NCBI GenBank assembly: GCA_016702415.1
Contig: JADJEA010000024.1
Span: 124,001-188,000 of the forward strand
Direction: 5' to 3'
DNA: 64,000 nt
From: Nostocoides sp.
GTDB lineage: Bacteria; Actinomycetota; Actinomycetes; Actinomycetales; Dermatophilaceae
The first letter of the stretch is position 1; each line of letters starts with the position of its first letter. Below the pieces are notes generated by a model. The model did not search any database. It saw only the letters and a program-made list of their open reading frames with translations, and had not been told where the DNA came from. The position numbers and the translations under genes are program-made. This document shows positions 61,189 to 64,000 of the stretch, piece after piece.

Positions 61189-61218
61189 TCGGTCGCGGGG
61201 TCAGTCCGGCCGCTGCCC

Positions 61219-61620
61219 TCAGTTGGCGTGCGGCCCCTTGTAGAACTCGAAGGTCCATCCGATCAACGCGACGACACCGAGGAAGGCGCCGACAGCGGCC
61301 AGCCACCAGCCGACGGCGACACCCATGAAGAGCATCGCGGCCGACAGGCCGAGCCAAAGAGGCCACCAGCTGTGCGGGGCGAAGGCGCCGTAGTCGCCCT
61401 CGATCTCGTTGATCTCCCCGTCTGGGTTGTCGTCCGGGCGGTATCCGATCCGCTTCCCGGTCAGCCAGAGGTAGAAGGCGACCATCGCACCCAGGCCGGC
61501 GGACAGGAACAGGCCGACCGGGCCGACCGGCTCGTTCCAGTGGGTGAGGATTCCGTAGATCGGCGCCATGATCGCCGCGAACACGGCGACGAGGGCGAAG
61601 ATCACGCTTTCGATCTTCAT
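61219..61620 (-). CDS. ctaF: actinobacterial cytochrome c oxidase subunit IV
   Basis: A 133-residue protein with four membrane helices, specific to actinobacterial aa3 oxidases: MKIESVIFALVAVFAAIMAPIY at the start, GKRIGYRPDDNPDGEINEI and FAPHSWWPLWLGLS in the middle. It follows ctaD by 8 bases and completes the oxidase encoded here. Confidence 0.93.
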   Translation of the reverse strand: MKIESVIFALVAVFAAIMAPIYGILTHWNEPVGPVGLFLSAGLGAMVAFYLWLTGKRIGYRPDDNPDGEINEIEGDYGAFAPHSWWPLWLGLSAAMLFMGVAVGWWLAAVGAFLGVVALIGWTFEFYKGPHAN

Positions 61621-61628
61621 GACGAGTC

Positions 61629-63347
61629 TCAGCCCTTCTTGGCGGCGACGCGACGGGCGTCGGCTTCGTTGGCGCGGCGTAGCGAGGCCGGGGCCGCCTC
61701 CGGGTGGTGCAGGTCGAAGGCAGGGCGCTCCGAGCGGATTCGGGGGATGCTGTCGAAGTTGTGCCGCGGGGGCGGGCAGCTGGTCGCCCACTCGAGCGAG
61801 GCGCCATACCCCCAGGGGTCGTCACTGTCGACCAGGGGAGCGGTCTTCCAGGTCTTCCAGACGTTATAGATGAAGGGCAGCGTCGAGGCACCGAGGATGA
61901 ACGCCCCGATCGTGGAGATCTGGTTGGCGATGGTGAATCCGTCCTCCGGCATGTAGTCGGCATACCGCCGCGGCATGCCGTCGACGCCCAGCCAGTGCTG
62001 GATGAGGAAGGTCATGTGGAAGCCGACGAAGAGCAGCCAGAAGTGGACCTTGCCGAGGCGCTCGTCGAGCATCTTGCCGGTCAGCTTCGGCCACCAGAAG
62101 TAGTAGCCGGCGAACATCGCGAAGACCACGGTCCCGAACACGACGTAGTGGAAGTGGGCCACCACGAAGTAGCTGTCGGACAGGCTGAAGTCGAGAGCCG
62201 GGCTGGCGAGGATGACGCCGGTCAGCCCACCGAAGAGGAAGGTCACGAGGAAGCCGAGCGCCCAGATCAGGGGTGTGCTGAACACCAGATGCCCACCCCA
62301 GAGGGTGCCAATCCAGTTGAAGAACTTCACCCCGGTCGGCACCGCGATGAGCATCGTCATGATCGCGAAGAAGGGCAGGAGGATCTGGCCGGTGACGTAC
62401 ATGTGATGGGCCCACACGCTCACGGACAGGGCGGCGATCGCGATCGTGGCGAACACGATGCTCTTGTAACCGAAGATCGGCTTGCGCGAGAAGACCGGGA
62501 GCACCTCGGAGATGATCCCGAAGAACGGCAGCGCGATGACGTAGACCTCGGGGTGCCCGAAGAACCAGAAGATGTGCTGCCACAGGATCGGTCCGCCATT
62601 CTCCGGGGCGAAGACGTCCGCACCGAAGCGCCGGTCGGCCCCGAGCGCGAAGAGCGCGGCGGCCAGCGGCGGGAAGATGAGGATGACGAGCAGGGAGGTG
62701 ATGAGGATCGTCCACGTGAACACCGGCATCCGGAACATCGTCATGCCGGGTGCGCGCATACAGATGATCGTCGTGATGAAGTTGACCGCGCCGAGGATGC
62801 TCCCGAAACCACCGAGCGCCAACCCGAAGACCCACAGGTCACCGCCGATGCTCGGACTGAAGACGCTATTGGACAACGGGGCGTAGGCGAACCAGCCGAA
62901 GGCCGCGGCACCCGCGGGAGTCAGGAACCCGAAGGCGGCGATCAAGCCACCGAAGAAGTAGGTCCAGTAGGCGAACATGTTCAGTCGTGGGAAAGAGACG
63001 TCCGGCGAGCCGATCTGCAGCGGCACCAAGGCGTTGGCGAAGCCGGCGAACAGCGGGGTCGCGAACAACAGCAACATGATCGTGCCGTGCATCGTGAACA
63101 GCTGGTTGTACTGATCCTCGTCGTCGACGAACTGGATCCCGGGCTGGAAGAGCTCCAGGCGGATCAGCAGGGCCATCAGGCCGCCGATGATGAACCAGAC
63201 GAACGAAGTAAAGAAGTACAGATTGCCGATGACCTTGTGGTCGGTCGTGGTCAGCCACTTCACGACCGTCGTGCCGGGAGCCAACCGCTTGTGCTGGACC
63301 CGGTCCGTCGTCCGAAGGAGGGTGGAGTCCGAGGTGATGCTGCTCAT
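61629..63347 (-). CDS. ctaD: cytochrome c oxidase subunit I
   Basis: The catalytic subunit, 572 residues with twelve membrane helices. Haem a and a3/CuB ligands are visible: FTMHGTIMLLLFATP, WQHIFWFFGHPEVYVIALPFFG with the His-Tyr crosslink pair, VWAHHMYVTG, and VVAHFHYVVFG. Proton-channel residues lie in NALVPLQIGSPDVSFPRLN. The start ATG at 63347 is two bases after the ctaC stop. Confidence 0.97.
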   Translation of the reverse strand: MSSITSDSTLLRTTDRVQHKRLAPGTTVVKWLTTTDHKVIGNLYFFTSFVWFIIGGLMALLIRLELFQPGIQFVDDEDQYNQLFTMHGTIMLLLFATPLFAGFANALVPLQIGSPDVSFPRLNMFAYWTYFFGGLIAAFGFLTPAGAAAFGWFAYAPLSNSVFSPSIGGDLWVFGLALGGFGSILGAVNFITTIICMRAPGMTMFRMPVFTWTILITSLLVILIFPPLAAALFALGADRRFGADVFAPENGGPILWQHIFWFFGHPEVYVIALPFFGIISEVLPVFSRKPIFGYKSIVFATIAIAALSVSVWAHHMYVTGQILLPFFAIMTMLIAVPTGVKFFNWIGTLWGGHLVFSTPLIWALGFLVTFLFGGLTGVILASPALDFSLSDSYFVVAHFHYVVFGTVVFAMFAGYYFWWPKLTGKMLDERLGKVHFWLLFVGFHMTFLIQHWLGVDGMPRRYADYMPEDGFTIANQISTIGAFILGASTLPFIYNVWKTWKTAPLVDSDDPWGYGASLEWATSCPPPRHNFDSIPRIRSERPAFDLHHPEAAPASLRRANEADARRVAAKKG

Positions 63348-63349
63348 GG

Positions 63350-64000
63350 TCAGTTCCCCTCCGTGGTCAATTTGTTCTGGTCCTGGGGAATGATCGGCGT
63401 CCTCAGGACGGTGGTGGGCAGGAGGCCCTCGTTCGCCTGTGCCTTGAGGTCGGCGATGTGCTTGTTGTAGTCGTCCATGCTGACGACCTTGAGGTTGAAC
63501 AACATGCGCGAGTGGTAGGCACCGCAGAGTTCGGCGCACTTGCCGGCGAAGGTGCCCTCACGCGTCGGGACCACCTGGAAGGTGTTGACCCGGCCGGGGA
63601 TCATGTCGAGCTTCTGCAGGAAGGCGGGCACCCAGAACGAGTGGATGACGTCGTTGGCCGTGAGCTGGAACTCCACCCGCTTGCCGACGGGGATGTAGAT
63701 GGTCGGGAGGGTCGCCTCGACTCCTGGCTTGCCGGTCAACTGGGCCTGGGTGCCGGCCTCGTGCGCGTTGCCGGTGATGTAGTTGAAGTCCCAGCTCCAC
63801 TGCTTGCCGATGACGTTGATGACGACGTCCGGCGTCTTCTTGACGCTGGTCAGTTCGCGGGCGTCCCGGTCGGTGTAGTAGAAGAGCACGCCGATCATGA
63901 AGATCGGGACGATGGTGTAGAGGATCTCGATCGGGATGTTGTACTTCAACTGGACGGGCAGCGGCGGGTCGTCCTTCTTGCGCCGGTAGGCGACCATGCA
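63350..64000 (-). CDS. ctaC: cytochrome c oxidase subunit II, N-terminus beyond the window
   Basis: At least 215 residues of subunit II; the start and lipoprotein signal lie beyond base 64000. The second membrane helix (PIEILYTIVPIFMIGVLFYY) and the cupredoxin domain with CuA ligands (VIHSFWVPAFLQKLDMIPG, then CAELCGAYHSRMLF) are complete. It is the first gene of ctaC-ctaD-ctaF on the minus strand. Confidence 0.95.
   Translation of the reverse strand, partial: CMVAYRRKKDDPPLPVQLKYNIPIEILYTIVPIFMIGVLFYYTDRDARELTSVKKTPDVVINVIGKQWSWDFNYITGNAHEAGTQAQLTGKPGVEATLPTIYIPVGKRVEFQLTANDVIHSFWVPAFLQKLDMIPGRVNTFQVVPTREGTFAGKCAELCGAYHSRMLFNLKVVSMDDYNKHIADLKAQANEGLLPTTVLRTPIIPQDQNKLTTEGN

Larger units (their letters stand above)
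136..61964. repeat. dispersed octamer GTATGCCG/CGGCATAC across the window
   Basis: By hand count I find about 36 copies on the plus strand and 45 on the minus, spaced on average 0.8 kb apart. Examples: 136-143, 1640-1647, 12007-12014, 30613-30620 and 51853-51860 (plus strand), and about 8714 and 22112 (minus strand). Base composition predicts two or three. It occurs in all reading frames and in spacers, with no strand bias. It is absent from about 25.97 to 29.71 kb, the low-GC cassette. Confidence 0.85.

Overview
The window is chromosomal DNA of a high-GC actinobacterium. GC looks close to 70 %, GTG starts are common, and genes are packed with many ATGA or TGATG stop/start overlaps. A ParC/ParE topoisomerase IV pair, SepH, the QcrABC plus CtaCDEF respiratory genes and a Rv2175c-type substrate next to a PASTA kinase point to Actinomycetota. 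The topoisomerase IV pair argues against Mycobacterium; Micrococcales (Dermatophilaceae/Intrasporangiaceae type) is my best guess, by inference only.

Layout. 0-6.1 kb: the conserved actinobacterial block DUF3159 - OB-fold - DUF3710 - dut - DUF4193 - inositol monophosphatase - hemH, then divergent sepH. 6.1-12.4 kb: thymidine kinase, a phosphatase-superfamily protein, DUF5998, a protein acetyltransferase/acyl-CoA ligase and a nitroreductase. 12.4-18.6 kb: parC with a coupled LacI regulator, an IS3 transposase remnant, and convergent parE. 18.8-22.1 kb: small membrane and DUF genes, dinB and a methyltransferase. 22.2-30.4 kb: an SOS mutagenesis locus (dnaE2; HEPN and DUF6504 genes under LexA-type boxes) interrupted by a 3 kb lower-GC cassette encoding a secreted protein, an ABC ATPase and two membrane proteins. 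30.6-45.1 kb: ybaK-like, metF, polyprenyl synthase, Rv2175c-like, LysM transglycosylase, PASTA kinase, EamA transporter, trpB2, threonine aldolase, aroG, a two-component system and an acyltransferase. 45.3-55.5 kb: a hypothetical membrane protein, endo/exonuclease family protein, ROK glucokinase, DUF5304, ArsA-type ATPase, SRPBCC protein, DEDD/UvrC-like nuclease, AsnC-like protein, trpD and an atypical receiver. 55.5-64 kb: ctaE-qcrC-qcrA-qcrB, GtrA, a zincin, and ctaC-ctaD-ctaF. Much of 31-64 kb follows the gene order of the M. tuberculosis Rv2172c-Rv2200c region.

Two window-wide signals stand out. First, the octamer GTATGCCG/CGGCATAC occurs about 80 times by my hand count, against roughly two or three expected from base composition. 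It is on both strands, in genes and spacers, and is missing from the low-GC cassette. Second, seven genes are broken by what look like one-base (or, in sepH, possibly two-base) indels, mostly in G/C runs or short repeats: sepH, the acetyltransferase, DUF3040, dnaE2, the secreted protein, a cassette membrane protein and ybaK. Sequencing error is the simplest explanation for many of them. The dnaE2 and secreted-protein tracts could also be true slippage switches.

How the genes work together: cytochrome bc1-aa3 respiration, haem supply (hemH), aromatic and tryptophan synthesis (aroG, trpD, trpB2), wall growth and signalling (LysM transglycosylase, PASTA kinase, SepH), and DNA topology and damage tolerance (ParCE, DinB, DnaE2). 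No tRNA, rRNA or CRISPR array was seen, and no gene-free stretch exceeds 300 bases.
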